Positions 44,955 through 56,463 are shown, counted from the first letter of the stretch. The stretch is DNA of 64,000 nt from Prorocentrum cordatum (GCA_963575745.1 CAUYUJ010015831.1:1-64000); one strand, 5' to 3'. Notes: a model not told the origin generated them from the sequence alone. Numbers and translations are program-made.

Positions 44955-45800
44955 GTTGAGTCAAGGTAGCCAGGTCGAGCGAGTCAGAGGGCCACGCCTG
45001 TTCCGATCCCTCACCCCACAACATACGAATGAATTGTGGCACAGCTTGATCTTGGGATTGGAACGCGTTCCCACCTCTCAAACGGAAGGCTCTCGCCCGC
45101 GGCCCCGCTTCCGACGATTTGGCGTTGGCGAATGGAAAAGTACGCGGGCCGCGCAGGGGTGGGAGCGGCAATCGTTGTGATGGTTGCGGTGCAGACGAAG
45201 CATGCGCAGCGCTGACACACAACTGCGGCTTTCACTCGGAAGCTGCGCGGCGCTTGCGCGAATTCGGCGTTTGGCCCGCTCTCGCGCGGCCCCGCTGCCG
45301 CTGTCGCTTTCGTGCGATTCGGCGAACGCGCCGCGTTCGCGCGGGAACGCCACTTCCAAGCGTAATGCGCACGGAGCTTAGGCGCGGTGGCACTTCGTCC
45401 CGCACGGGCCGCCCAAAATTGGCGAGTCAAACGTAGGCGCCACGTCAAAGCGGGAACGCCACTTTCAGGCGAAATCTGCTGGGCGCTGGAGCGAGACTGA
45501 CGTTTTCGTCCGCTCGCGCGTCGGCGACGTTGTGCGCGAAGAATGGGCCGCGCCCCAATGGGAGTTCAACCCTCTAGAAAAATGGGCGCGGCGCCGTGCT
45601 GAAAACGACATTTCGGCTTTTCGCGCGGGATGTGCCCCGCGCCCCACTTCTGCTACGCATCTTGCGGCGTCGACGGCAGAACGCCCATATCAAAACGAAG
45701 CACTGTGATGATGCATGTTTGACAGGTGGGACGGGACGACCCGGACGTGGCCCCCTATCGGCCGGAATTGTGACAGAGTTGCAGTACAGACCGAATCTAT
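44955..45800. repeat. ~0.8-kb dispersed unit, copy 1
   Basis: It begins GGTAGCCAGGTCGAGCGAGTC and contains GGGATTGGAACGCGTTCCCA, CTGCGCGGCG, CGCTGTCGCTTTCGTGCGATTCGGCGAACG and, near the end, GCGCGGGATGTGCCCCGC. The order of landmarks is the same in copies 2-4. It is preceded and followed by GAGTA-type satellite. It has no coding signature. Confidence 0.8.
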
Positions 45801-45955
45801 AATTAGTTCGAGGAGTAAAATTGGGCAGGTGGTCGTTTCTAGGCGGGAGATTCGGGTCGAGCTGAATAGAATAACATAGTTCATCCGAGGGTAGGAAAGA
45901 ACCTGAACGACTAGAGGGGAGGAAGACTAGAGCTGGGGTAGACAAGTAGAGTAGG

Positions 45956-46620
45956 ATGATAATAGAGTCAGGTTATCCAGGTCAACCGAGTCAGAGGCCC
46001 CCGCCTATCCCTATCCCCCCCCCGCAATTTACACAATACTTGTGGTACAACTTGATACTGGGATTGGGACGCGCTCCCACCTCTCGAAGGGAAGGCGTTC
46101 GCACGCGGCCCCGCTTCCGACGGCGTGGCGAAGGGCAGAGTACCCGGGCCGCGCATGCGTGGGAACGGCAAATTTTGTGATGGGCGCGGCGAAACGAAGC
46201 ATGCGCCGCGCTGACACAGCACTGCCGCTTTCACTCACAGGCTGCGCGGCGATTGCGCGAGGATGGCATTTCGGTCTCTCTCGCGCTGCCTCCCGCTGCC
46301 GCTGTCGCTTTAATGCGATTCGGCGAACGCCCCTTTGTCCGCGCCCGCGCGGGAACGACACTTCCGAGCAGGTTGCGAACGGAGCTTGGGCGGGGGCGAC
46401 AAGTCGCCCACTCGCGCGCCCCCCCCCACTTAAATTGGCGGATGGCACAGATGCGCCGCTTCGAGGCTGGAGCGCCGCGTTCATGCAACACCTGTTCGGC
46501 GCCGAGGCGGGGACGAGATTTTCGCCCGCTCGCGCGTCGACGGCGTGGCGTGCGACAACACATTTGGAGGGCGAAGGAAGAGGTTTGCAACCAGGGGGTC
46601 CGCAAAAGGTGCTGAATGGC
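45956..46620. repeat. ~0.8-kb dispersed unit, copy 2
   Basis: It begins GGTTATCCAGGTCAACCGAG. Landmarks GGGATTGGGACGCGCTCCCA, GCTGCGCGGCGATTGCGCGAGG and ATGCGATTCGGCGAACG follow in order. The right end diverges after about 46560. Confidence 0.78.
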
Positions 46621-46665
46621 CCATGTCTGCTCAATATCGTTTATGTATATGATCGGGTATGATTG

Positions 46666-47389
46666 ACATTCAATGTTGGCGGTCATGGATCGCCAGTCGT
46701 TCGCGCCCGCGCGTTGCCCGCGCGGGCAAACGCGCCGTCCATCCATTATCGTTCATACGTGCGGGCGTTCTTACATATCGCGCGCGGGGTGGAAACGTGG
46801 TGTGCAAGTGTGTCTTGATTGTGCTATTGATGATCGCAGAGATTCCCAAACGATGGTTTGCCGACCCCGAAAACAGATTTGGAACGGGTCCCGCGATTCC
46901 CCCACCACGTGAATTTACATGTTCCTTTTTTCTTCCCCGAATTCGAATTCGTATTTCCCTTTTTCCAACATGTGGATTCACATTTTGGCCCCGTTATCAA
47001 GATTCTTATGCCAAACTCCAACATGTGAATTCAGATTTCCCCTTTTCCAAAGTATGTAATCACATTTTCAGTTTTTCCCAACATGTGCGTTCAAAGTTCT
47101 CTTCTCCCTACCTTCTGAAAACTGGGCAGATTTTTACTCTCGCTTCGCCGCTTTCGTTCATCCCAACATTCTTTTCTCAGCGCCCGTTGCTTTCGTCGCC
47201 TCTCCCCAGCCCCCCGCTTCCTTACTTCGTTTACCCGCGGGTCTCGCGCACGGGTGCAGGCGGGGAGCTTGAATTATTGGTCCCCCCGCCGGGCACACCA
47301 ATCGAGGATGCATCGCCCATGCATGGCCCATAGAGCCACCATTGCCGGGACCCTGCGCCCGACCCCCACATTCACTCTCCAAAAACTGG
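46666..47389. other. AT-richer spacer with degenerate ACATGTG repeats
   Basis: Between about 46905 and 47100 the word CAACATGTG(A/G)ATTCA and variants recur roughly every 30-55 bp. The rest is unique, and no gene is recognised. Confidence 0.45.
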
Positions 47390-47545
47390 GTTTCGCGCCC
47401 CAGCGAGGGTTCAAGTCTTTAGAAAAGTGGAAAGTGTGTGCGGCGCCGAGGCGATAACGACATTTCGGCCCCACACGCGGGATGTGCCCCACGTCCAATA
47501 TCAGTCGCACATATTGCAACACCGGCGGCGTAAAACCATGTTGGC
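47390..47545. repeat. Right-end fragment of the ~0.8-kb unit
   Basis: CCCCAGCGAGGGTTCAAGTC...GGCGCCGAGGCG...CGACATTTCGG...CGCGGGATGTGCCCC matches the right end of copy 1 (45555-45690). Confidence 0.7.
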
Positions 47546-47589
47546 TCGCAAACATTGATTCTTTATTATCGTTTTTGCCCGGCTAGGAG

Positions 47590-48484
47590 GCAGACTGTGG
47601 GGGGTGATACCCATAGAGAGTTGAAAGGCTGTGTGGAGTGGAGCAAGTGTAGAGTCGAGTAGCGGTGGGGCCGAATAGGGTAGGCTATATTAAGGGAGAC
47701 CGGAGTACAGTAGGGTAGATGGCAGAGAAAAGTTTGATATGTGATAGAGTTGAAGAAAGTGGAGCAGAGCAGAGTCGGCAGAAGAGAACGGCATTCGGCA
47801 AATTATGATAGAGTGGGAACAACGTAGGATAGAAGAGGGTAACATAATTTTTGCGTGAATTAGCATAGAAGACGGGTCGAGTTGAGTCGAGAATAATCGG
47901 GTAGCATTGGGTAGGTCGGGGATGTTCGAGTAGGGTAGAGGTAGAGCGGCGTCGAGTATAGTAGGGTAGATGGTCGAATCTCGCTAGGTGGAGTAGATTC
48001 AAACAGACAGTAGTCGAGCAGGGTAGGTGAGAGTAGAGTACCACGGAGTACCGTAAGGTCAGATTCAGTATAGCCGGATCGGGTAAATCAGAGGACCCCG
48101 CCGATTCCCACATTCCCTCTCGCAACACAGGGATCACACGTGGCACGCTGGGTTTTGGAACGCGTTCCCATATCGCGTTCCCCTGTCGCTCGTGGGAGTA
48201 TATATCAGTACGGAATTCGGACGGGGAAGGAATAGGGTAGATGAGAGCAGGATAGAGTAGAGTAGAGCAGAGTAGGGTAGGGTAGGTTACGGTAGACCAG
48301 GGTATGCTGGGTAGAATAGGTTGAAAATATCAGGATCGAGTAGAACAGGGTAAATGCTAGAGTGAAGGCGGGTAGAGTGATTAGAAGTAACTAAATGAGT
48401 ATAGCAGAGCAGAGCAGAGCCGAGTAGACTGGAGTTGGATCAAACCGAGTATAATAGAAGATAATCGAGTGGAGTAGGAGTAAA
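47590..48484. repeat. GAGTA-type satellite with a short unit fragment
   Basis: Degenerate GAGTAGAGTAG repeats. 48073-48195 inside it is a left-end fragment of the ~0.8-kb unit (CCGGATCGGGTAAATCAGAGG ... GGAACGCGTTCCCATATCGC). Confidence 0.8.
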
Positions 48485-49195
48485 GTGGACGTTCGTCAGG
48501 TCGAGCTAGTCAGGGCTCCGCGTACTCTCCCACCCGTCCAACAACATGGGAACACATTGTGGCACGCCCTTCTACTGGGACTGGAACGCGCTTCCACTTC
48601 GCAAACGGAAGGGTGGGGCTGCCGCTTTCATTCACAAGCCGCGCGGCGATTGCGCGAGGTCGGCATTTCGCCCGCTCTCGCGCGGCCCTGCTGCCGCTGT
48701 CGCTATCATGCGCTCCGGCGAACGAGCCATGCATCGCGTCCACGATGGAACGCCATTTCCGAGCGACAGGTCGCCCACTCGCGCGGCGCCCCCCCCAACA
48801 AAAACTGGCGAGTGAGAGATAGGCGCCGCGTCAAGGCGGGAGCGCCACCTTCAGGCGAAATCTGCTCGGCGCCGGAGCGAAAACGACATTTTCGCCAGGT
48901 CGCGCGTCGACGGCGTGGCGCGCGAAAAATGTGGGCGGCGCCTTCTATTTTTGAAAGATGGGCGCGGCGCCGAGGCGAGAGCGACATGTCGACCCGTCGC
49001 GCGGAATGTGCGCCCCGTCCCACTCACGCCGCTCACTTCGCAACGAGGACGACATACTGTCTACGCTGAGACGGCAAATGTCGGCTTTTTAGTTTTCTGT
49101 GCAGGTAGGATGGGGCATCCCCGAAGTGCCCCCTTCTCGGCCCGTTAGGTGGCAGATTGGGAGCATACAGATACAAACCAATGTGGCAATAGTGG
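48485..49195. repeat. ~0.8-kb dispersed unit, copy 3
   Basis: It begins GTCAGGTCGAGCTAGTCAGG. Landmarks GGGACTGGAACGCGCTTCCA, CGCGCGGCGATTGCGCGAGGTCGG and CGCGCGGAATGTGCGCCCCG follow. The middle is about 130 bp shorter than in copies 1 and 2. Confidence 0.8.
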
Positions 49196-49404
49196 CGAAC
49201 ACAGCAGAGTAGAGTAGAGCAGGGTTGAGTGGAGTAGACGTGGGTAGGGTCGGGTAGGCCGGGTAGGAATTGAATAGGCATATGAGAGCATCATTGAGTG
49301 TAATAGGGTGGACAGCAGGGTTGAGTAGAGGAGATTTGATTACATTAAACCTAGGGTACGGTATAGTAGAGCGGGGTAGAATAGCATTGAGTAGTAGAGT
49401 GGAA
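49196..49404. repeat. GAGTA-type satellite
   Basis: Degenerate AGAGTAG/GGGTAGG repeats between unit copies 3 and 4. Confidence 0.85.
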
Positions 49405-49958
49405 TCAAATCCGCCAGGTCGAGCGAGTTAGAGGCCTCGTCTATCTTCACATCCCACCTACAACATCAACATATGTTGTGGCCCGGCCTTGTGTTGGGAT
49501 TGGAACGCGCTCCCATCTTGCAAACGGACGGCGTTCGCGTGGCGCCCCGCTTCCACCGACGTGGCGAAGTTAACAAAACACAGGGGCGGGGATGGCAAAA
49601 CTTCCAGTGGGCGCGTCGAAAACGAGACGTGCGCCCCTTCGGCACAGCACTGCCACTTTGACTCGCAAGCCGCGCGGTGCTTGGGCGAGGTCGGCATTTT
49701 GTCCGCCCTCTCGTGGCCCTGCTGTCGTTGTCGCTGTCATGCGATTCGGCGAACGAGCCATGCGCCGCGCCCGCGCTGGAACGCCACTCTCGTGCGAAAT
49801 GCGCACGGAGCGTGGGCGAAGGCCACAGGTCGCCCACTCGCGCGCTCTCGTTCGTCCATTTGCGCGTCGAAGGAGTTGCGTGCGACAAGTGTGCGCCGCG
49901 CCCAAGGGGGAATTCAACTCTCTCGAAAGATGGGCGGTGCGCCGAGGCTACATATGTG

Positions 49959-50015
<57 letters not shown>

Positions 50016-50037
50016 GGAGAAGGAGAGGGAGAGAGAA

Positions 50038-50070
<33 letters not shown>

Positions 50071-50330
50071 GAGAGAGAAAGAGAAAGAGAAAGAGACAGA
50101 GAATGAGAGAGTGAAAGAAACGTATCGGCCTTTCGCGCGGGATGTGCGCCCCGTCCCATCATGGCCACGCACTTCGCAACATGGACGGCATAATGTCCAT
50201 GTTGAAACGACGGCCAAGGGTTTTTGTAGTGTTTCTGGTCGCTGGGATGGAACATCCTGGGTGTGGGTTTAGTATCGGCCAGCGAGGTGGCAGAGTCGGT
50301 GTGTATGTGTATGTATACACCTAAACCAAC
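49405..50330. repeat. ~0.8-kb dispersed unit, copy 4, with GA-repeat expansion
   Basis: It begins CCGCCAGGTCGAGCGAGTTAG. Landmarks are GGGATTGGAACGCGCTCCCA, CCGCGCGGTGCTTGGGCGAGG and ATGCGATTCGGCGAACGAGCC. At 49976-50105 a GAGA tract splits the right part, and CGCGCGGGATGTGCGCCCCG follows at 50135. Confidence 0.8.
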
Positions 50331-50700
50331 AAGGAATAATGGCACGAGTAGAGCGGAACAGAGTAACGTCGAAAAAGCTGATGCAAGGTACGGTCGAGTA
50401 GGGCAGAGCTGAGTAGGGCAGGGTAGATGGTCGAGTAGAGCCGGGTAGAGTAAAACATCATAATCCGAGTGCATTATACGAAAGCAAAGTAGAGCATACT
50501 ATAATAGAGTAGAACACGTGTGAATTTATTGAATATGAATGTACTAGGAGTGGGGTAGAGTTGAGTAGGATAGAAGGCGAATAAAGTACAGAAAGGTCGG
50601 GTATAATATAGTAGCAGGGCATGAACGGGTAGAGTGTAGTCGGGTAGAAGGTCGAGTAGGGTCCAGAAGAATAGAGCCAGTCCACTCCAGTCCATCTCAT
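50331..50700. repeat. GAGTA-type satellite
   Basis: Degenerate GAGTAG/GGGTAG repeats as elsewhere between 42256 and 50700. Confidence 0.8.
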
Positions 50701-51189
50701 CTCGTCTTTTGATGTATTTGGGGTCAGCCCTGGCTGATATTCCCGCCAAGGGCAGTACGTTTGTCAACTCATGAGTCTTTTATCATTGTTTTCTCTTGGC
50801 TTCGGTATGATGCCCGGACGTGTGAAAACCTGCGAGCAGCCGAGTGAAGGGGGAAGCGTCGGCCGTGCGCGCCACGGGGTGGCGAGAGGGGGCGGCCTTG
50901 TGTAAGGCAGGGCGCCTGTCAGAGGGTCAGGGGGCTTCGAAGAAGTCTTCTCCCCCCCAGGCACTTCTGAGAAGGCAGGGCGATTGTCAGAGGGGTAAAG
51001 GGGGTTTCCAAGGCCCCTCGGAGAAGGCCCCTTCGGAGAAGGCCCCCCCGGGCCCTTCGGAGAAGGCCCCTTCGTCCCAAGAAACACCGCGCCTTCTTAA
51101 GTGGTCGCCCCCCCTGGAGACCCCCCCCTAGTCCCCGCGTGCGCGCCGCCAGGGGAGGGAGGGGGAGACTTGGAAGGGGGGGCTGCGCC
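50701..51189. other. Spacer with GGAGAAGGCCCC repeats, no gene
   Basis: 50990-51080 carries short direct repeats of CCCTTCGGAGAAGGCCCC. Nothing else is recognised. Confidence 0.5.
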
Positions 51190-51405
51190 CAGACATGCGA
51201 CGTCTTTATTTTTCAACACTGCGTCCCTGGAAGTCCCCACCCTTCCCCCAGGGCCGGCTTTTCATCCCGAGTCGTTTTTCGACGCTCCCGAGGCCCGGCG
51301 ATGCCCCCCCCGGGGCCGAAAACGGGGAAAACCATCCCCTTCTTGATATTTTTTTTTCCGACGCGATCGTGTCGGGGCGTGAGAGCGGGGGCCCGGCCAG
51401 GTGGG
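51190..51405. repeat. Inverted copy of the repeat at 41922-42100
   Basis: The reverse complement reads GACACGATCGCGTCGG...GCCGGGCCTCGGGAGCGTC...ACTCGGGATGAAAAGCC...GACGTCGCATGTCTGG, matching 41922-42100 in order. Confidence 0.75.
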
Positions 51406-51437
51406 GCAGTTGCTGGAGCTGCGATGCGGGGAGGACA

Positions 51438-51487
<50 letters not shown>

Positions 51488-51966
51488 TCTCCGCGGCCGC
51501 GCCGCCTCCGAGGGAGCCGTGGGCGGCGCGCCGGCACCTATTTTGGCATGCTCGGGGTGAGGATCGATCGTTTCCGGGGCGCTCGGGGGCCGCCGTGGTG
51601 CCCGATGCGCGGGGGGGGCGGGCAGGGGAGGGAGGGAGGGGCAGAGAGCCAGGGATGGAGACGGAGGGGAGGGAGTGGGAGAAAGAGCAAGAGAGAGACA
51701 GATAAAGAAAGGAAGGGAGAGAGAGAGAGAGAGAGAGAGAGGGAGAAAGAGAGAGAGAGAGAGACAGAGAGACACCGTAAGAGATAGAGAGAAAGAGAGA
51801 GATTGAGATAGGAAGAGAGAGAGAGAGAGCTGTAAACATATTGTTGTGGGGTAGAATGCGGGGGAGTTGGGATGGGGGAGGAACGGTCGAGGATCAGTGG
51901 CGGGACCCTTGAATTGTAGATATTCTCCAAATGCTGTTTGCACGTAAGGGCTCTTATTCCTGTTCT
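51406..51966. repeat. GTC and GA simple repeats
   Basis: CGTCGTCGTC at 51440-51486, then unique GC-rich sequence, then GAGAGA/GAAAGA repeats at 51655-51833. Confidence 0.85.
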
Positions 51967-52210
51967 AAGGAGCTGGGCCTGGGCGCCGGTCTGGCGGCTA
52001 CGTGGTTGCTGTCGCCGCCCCATCGCCGCCTTGTCGCCGCCCGTCTTCTTGGCCTGGGCTCTGGTCTGGCGGCTATGTTGTCGCCGTCGCCTCCCCGTCG
52101 CCGCGTCGTCGCCGCCCGTCGTCTGGGCATCGGTGCCGATCTGGCGGCTACGTGGTCGCCGTCCCCGTCCCGTCGCCGCGTTTTCGCCGTCCGTCGTTTG
52201 GGCCTGCGTT
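51967..52210. repeat. 75-bp tandem repeat, three copies
   Basis: CTGGCGGCTA recurs at 51991, 52066 and 52141, exactly 75 bp apart. Units contain CGCCGTCGTCGCCGCCCGTC-like sequence. The period keeps frames open, but no protein is inferred. Confidence 0.9.
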
Positions 52211-52500
52211 TAAATTGCGCAACGTAGAGTGCATCGCATTGATTGTACCATGTAAGTTGCACCACACATTTTTACACATAGACTGCGCACGCATTAGATT
52301 CTCCTTTCTAAAAAGAGGACTTCACCCCCCCCAGAATTGACGGGCCACTTTTTCGTATGGCAATTTACATATGATTATGTCCCATCGTCTTTCCTAAATA
52401 TGAATTCATACTAACCCAGCCAAACCAGTATCGCCCCCCCCGCCATCCTCTGCAACAAATTCTATGCGCGCGCTCTCGTTTATCAAAAATCTTTAGTTTT

Positions 52501-53039
52501 CAAGAATCCCTTGCAAAAAATTGGACGAGGTGCGCACGCGCGCGTCGTCGCGCGCGCATGCCGGAATCCTTTAAAAACCTTCGTTTTCGGAAGGATTTCA
52601 AAATCGAGCTTCCAAAAAACATACAAAAACACAGGGTTATGCCGAAGTCTTTCGAACGCCCTTGCGCGCGTGCCGTCGCGAGAATCCTCTGCACGAATGG
52701 GATGAAGTGCGCACGCGCGCGTCGTCGCGCGCGCATGCCGAAATCCTTCAAAAACCTCCGATTTCGGAAGGATTTCAAAATCGAGTGTCCAACAAACATT
52801 GAAAAAAACAGGGTTTCGCAACACGGACTTCCAACAATAGCGTGCGCGCGCGCGCTCTTGCGTCGTCGTCGTCGCCGTCCTCCCTCCTCCCTCATCGTCG
52901 TCGTCGTCCTCTGTCTTTCCTCGTCGTCGTCGTTGTCGTCTTGGCGTCGTCGTCGTTTCCGTCGTCGTTGTCGCCGTGGTCGTCCTTCCTCCCTCGTCGT
53001 CTTCGTCGGCGTTTCGTCGTTGTCCCTCCTATTTCGTCG

Positions 53040-53071
<32 letters not shown>

Positions 53072-53600
53072 TTCCCTCCTCCCTCGTCGTTGTCGTCGTC
53101 GTTGTCGCCGTCCTCCCTTCTTCTTCGTCGTTCGCGCCGTCGCCGTCCTCCCTCCTCTCTCGTCGTTGTCGTCGTTGTCGCCGTCGTCGTCCTCCCTCCC
53201 TCGTCGTCGTCGTCGTCGTCTTCGTTGGCGTCGTTGTCGTCGTCGTCGTCTTCGTCGTCGTCGTCGTCGGCGTCGGCGTTGTCGTCGTCGTCGTCGGCGT
53301 CGTCGTCGTCGTTGTCATCGTCGTCGTCGGCTTCGGCGTCGGCGTCGGCGTCGTCGTCGATGTCGTCGTCGTCGTCGTCGTCATCGTTGTCGGCGTCGTT
53401 GAAGTCGATGGAGACGTCGCCGGTGTAGTCGTTGTCGGCGGCGTCGTCGTCGTCGTCGTTGTCGCTGTCGTCGTCGGCGTCGGTGTCGTTGCCAAGCGCC
53501 ATTTGGTATCGACAGTCACGGTCTTGAGAGATTTTGCAAACCAAGTTGCGGGTGGGTGGGTGGGATGTTTGCGCGAGCAGTGGAGTGGACAACTCACTGC
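52501..53600. repeat. GTC-rich dispersed repeat, uninterrupted copy (empty site of element 2)
   Basis: The left arm has two tandem units of about 182 bp (from 52527 and 52708) with the palindrome CGCGCGCGTCGTCGCGCGCG. Then TTTCGCAACACGG, then a GTC/GCC tract (52855-53490), then the right arm GCCATTTGGTATCGACAGTC...GATGTTTGCGCGAGCAGTGG. The same order surrounds element 2 at 56320-56463 and 63028-63930. The site matching its target lies at 52865-52879. Confidence 0.88.
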
Positions 53601-53980
53601 GGAAAGAGATTCATTCTCTTTTATAAAAAGAGAATAGACTCTACCCCCCCTCTCCGGAGTTATCCGCCCCCCTTTCGGATATGTAAATCACATATGATCC
53701 TGACCGCATGCCCATCCTAATAGAAATATTGCGACCAAGTTGCGGTTGGGAGGGCGGGATATTTGCACGAGCAGTGGAGAAGACAGCTTCAAGATAGTCA
53801 AAGTGAATTCTCCATTCTAATAAGAGAATAGACTACCCCCCCCCCGGCGGTCGCCGCCCCCCTTTCGGGTATGTGATTCATATTTGGTTCTGATCACTGT
53901 CCCAGGGGAACCGGTATCGACCCCCTTGAGGTTCCCTTGTAAAATACGATACGCGGGGACATCTGTTGTTCTAACATGGC
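53601..53980. repeat. ~190-bp tandem duplication
   Basis: AAGAGAATAGACT...CCCCCCTTTCGG...TATGT(A/G) occurs at about 53628-53682 and again at about 53820-53872. CAAGTTGCGG...GCACGAGCAGTGGAG (53735-53780) is a further copy of the right arm of the GTC-rich repeat. Confidence 0.7.
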
Positions 53981-54400
53981 ATTTTTTTCGCGAAACCTTT
54001 GCAACAAATTTGACGAAGTGCAGACGCGCGCGCCGTCGCGCGCGCATGCCGAAATCCTCCAAAAACCTTCGGTGCCGGAGGGATTTCGCAATCGAGTTTC
54101 CAAAAAGCATACGAAAACACAAGGTTTCGCAACACTGGTTTGTTATAAAAACTTACGCACGAGCTCTTGCGAAATCTTGAGGAGACCACTGGTTTTGCAA
54201 GATTTTCACAAAATGCTACCACACGGGCTTCGCGCGCGCATGTCGAAATCTGTCGAACGCCTTTGCGAGTGTGCCGTCGCGAGGATCCTCTGCAAAAAAG
54301 GGACGAAGTGCGGACGCGCGCGTCGTCGCGCGCGTATGCCGAAATCCTTCAAAACCCATCGGCTTCTGAAATATTCTACAGGCTTACGCCACATCCGCCG
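53981..54400. repeat. Further left-arm copies of the GTC-rich repeat
   Basis: GACGAAGTGC(A/G)GACGCGCGCG(C/T)CGTCGCGCGCG appears at 54013 and 54303, each followed by GCCGAAATCC. The second passes into the sequence ending CTTACGCCACATCCGCCG also seen at 36163. Confidence 0.75.
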
Positions 54401-54515
54401 ACCCCTTCTGTGAGTGTTGCGAGGCCAGGAGTTTCTGGCCAGCGGCGTCTTGTGTGAGGGTGCTGTGTCGCGCGCGAGTGGTGGCAGATACGTAGGGGGC
54501 CCAAATGTTTGCGTG

Positions 54516-54870
54516 ATGCCGGTGGTCTGGGGCGTGTTTTGCGAGCGCCTTGCGTGCTGTGCACCCGGGTGCGGGGTGTCCTTCTGGGAGGTCGGCCTTT
54601 CGACCCGCAACCAAGTGGAGGACCACCGGAAGACGAAAGGAACAAGAGTAGCGTGCGGAAGCTGTGATCAGCGAGGCATCACCGCGAAACATGTGGCAGA
54701 TGAGTCGAAACGGGTGACGAGGCCGTTGACGTTCGCAGCGCGCACGAAACAGTTCGCGCGGCAGCAACACACTAGCGCCGAGCAAGATAGTGAGCATGTC
54801 GCGAGGAAGAGTAAGGCTGTATGCGCGGAGTGCATTGCAGTTGGCTTGACGGCTCGCAATACGGAAGCGT
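54516..54870 (+). CDS. Cys-rich open reading frame fragment
   Basis: From the ATG at 54516 the frame contains paired Cys modules: VACGSCDQRGITAKH, then about 50 residues later AVCAECIAVGLTARN, with GLSTRNQVEDHRKTKG before the first. The repeated C-x2-C...G(L/I)(T/S)xRN pattern suggests a small zinc-binding repeat protein or a transposon-derived finger. I do not recognise the family. The frame runs into the CTTGG array at 54868, so the 3' part is lost or replaced. No spliced-leader relic or clear intron is seen. It could also be chance conservation of a repeat. Confidence 0.3.
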
Positions 54871-56205
54871 CTGGGGGTCTTTGGGGGGCCTCCTGGGGGC
54901 CTCTTGGGGGCTCATTGGGGCGTCTTGGCGGCCTCTTGGGGGCCTCTGGCGGCCTCTTGAGGCACTCTTGGGCCCCCCTGGGGCTCGTGGAGGCGGAAAG
55001 CTAGATTATTGAATTTTTGGTTGCCCTCTTGGGCCCCTCTCGGTGCCGTCTTGGAGCCTCCTGGGGCCGTCTTGGGGACCTCTTGGGCCGTCTTGGGGCC
55101 ATCTTGGGCCGTCGTAGGGCCGTCTTGGAGGCCTCTTGGGCCGTCTTGGGGCGGTCTTCGGGGTCTCTTGGGCCGTCTTGGAGCGTCGGAAAGCCCACGA
55201 GGCGAATTTGTGAAACATATATGTTTTTTTTTCGAAGGAAATGCGCATTTTTTGCGTCTAGGGACCCTCTTGGGACGCATCTTGGAGGCCCCTTTGGGGC
55301 GTCTTGGGCCAGCTGGATGCCATCTCGGGTGTCTTCGATCGCTCTTGGACCGTGCGGGGCCATGTTGAGCTCTCTTGGAAGCCATTTGGAGCGCTCCTGG
55401 AGCGCTCTTGGCCGTCTTCGGGGCTCTCTTGGGCCGTCTTCGGCGCCTCTTGAGCCGTCTTGGCGCCCTCTTGGGCTGTCTTGGGGCCCTCTTGGAGGCT
55501 TCTTGGACCGTCTTGGGGCGGTCTCGGGGGCCTCTTGGGCCGTCTGGGAGCGTCGGAAAGCCCAAAAGGCGAATTTGTGAAACACGTGCGTTTTACGATG
55601 GGAACGGGCACACTTTTTGCGTCTAGAGGTCCTTTAGGGGCGCATATTGGATGCCTCTTGGGGCCTCTTGGGGGCATCTTGGGCCGTCTGGAGGCTATCT
55701 TCGGTGTCTTCGATCTCTCTTGGACCGTCTGGGACCATATTGAGCTCTCTTGGAGACCATTTGGAGCGCTCCTGGAGCGCTCTTGGGGCCGTCTTCGGTG
55801 CCCTCTTGGGCCGTCTTGGACGCCTGTTGGGCCGTCTTGGGGCCCTCTGGGGCTATCTTGGGACCCTCTTGGAGGCTTCTTGGGCCGTCTTGGGGCGGTC
55901 TTGGGGGCCTCTTGGGCCGTCTGGGAGCATCGGAAAGCTCAGAATGCGAATTTGTAAAAAAGGGTACGTTTTACGAAAGGAATGGACCAACTTTTGCGTC
56001 TAAGGACCCTCTTGGGGCGCATCTCGGGGGCCTCTTGGGGCCTCGTGGGGACCTTGGGCCGTCTAGGTGGCCTCCTGGCTCGTCTTGGGGCCATCTTGGG
56101 CGTTTTGGAGCGCTCGTTTGACGTGTCGGGGCCCTCGTGCGCCGTCTTGGAAGCGTCTCGAGGCCTTCTTGGCTCGTCTTGAGCCCCTTTTGGGCCCAAA
56201 AAAGC
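54868..56205. repeat. CTTGG array with ~370-bp higher-order units
   Basis: Spacers GGAAAGCCCACGAGGCGAA (55187), GGAAAGCCCAAAAGGCGAA (55554) and GGAAAGCTCAGAATGCGAA (55932) are each followed by TTTGTGAAACA/TTTGTAAAAAA and a TTTTTGCGTCTA(G/A)G word. They lie 363-379 bp apart. These are the best-preserved higher-order units of the family. Confidence 0.88.
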
Positions 56206-56319
56206 CCCGTGAGTCGCTCGTCGTCGGCGAGCTGGGGGGGGGGTCAAATCTCCGGTTTGGGGTCCCTGGGGGGGGAATATGGGGGGGAACTATCTCACAC
56301 GCCTAGAGACCCACAAGGG

Positions 56320-56413
56320 TTCGGCGGATTTCAACATGGTGTTTCCAAACAACCTACAAAAACACAAAGTTTCGCAACACGGATTTTCAACAAAAGCGTG
56401 CGCGCGGACTCTT

Positions 56414-56463
<50 letters not shown>
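56320..56463. repeat. GTC-rich dispersed repeat, left arm interrupted by element 2
   Basis: AACAACCTACAAAAACAC...TTTCGCAACACGG...GCGTGCGCGCG followed by a GTC tract matches 52780-52880. The last 15 bases before the element (56449-56463, GTCGTCGTCGCCGTC) are repeated after it at 63028-63042. Confidence 0.9.

Noticed and set aside
44955-50330. rRNA genes as the source of the ~0.8-kb GC-rich units
   Set aside because: None of the highly conserved rRNA words I would expect is present, and the units differ in length and content.
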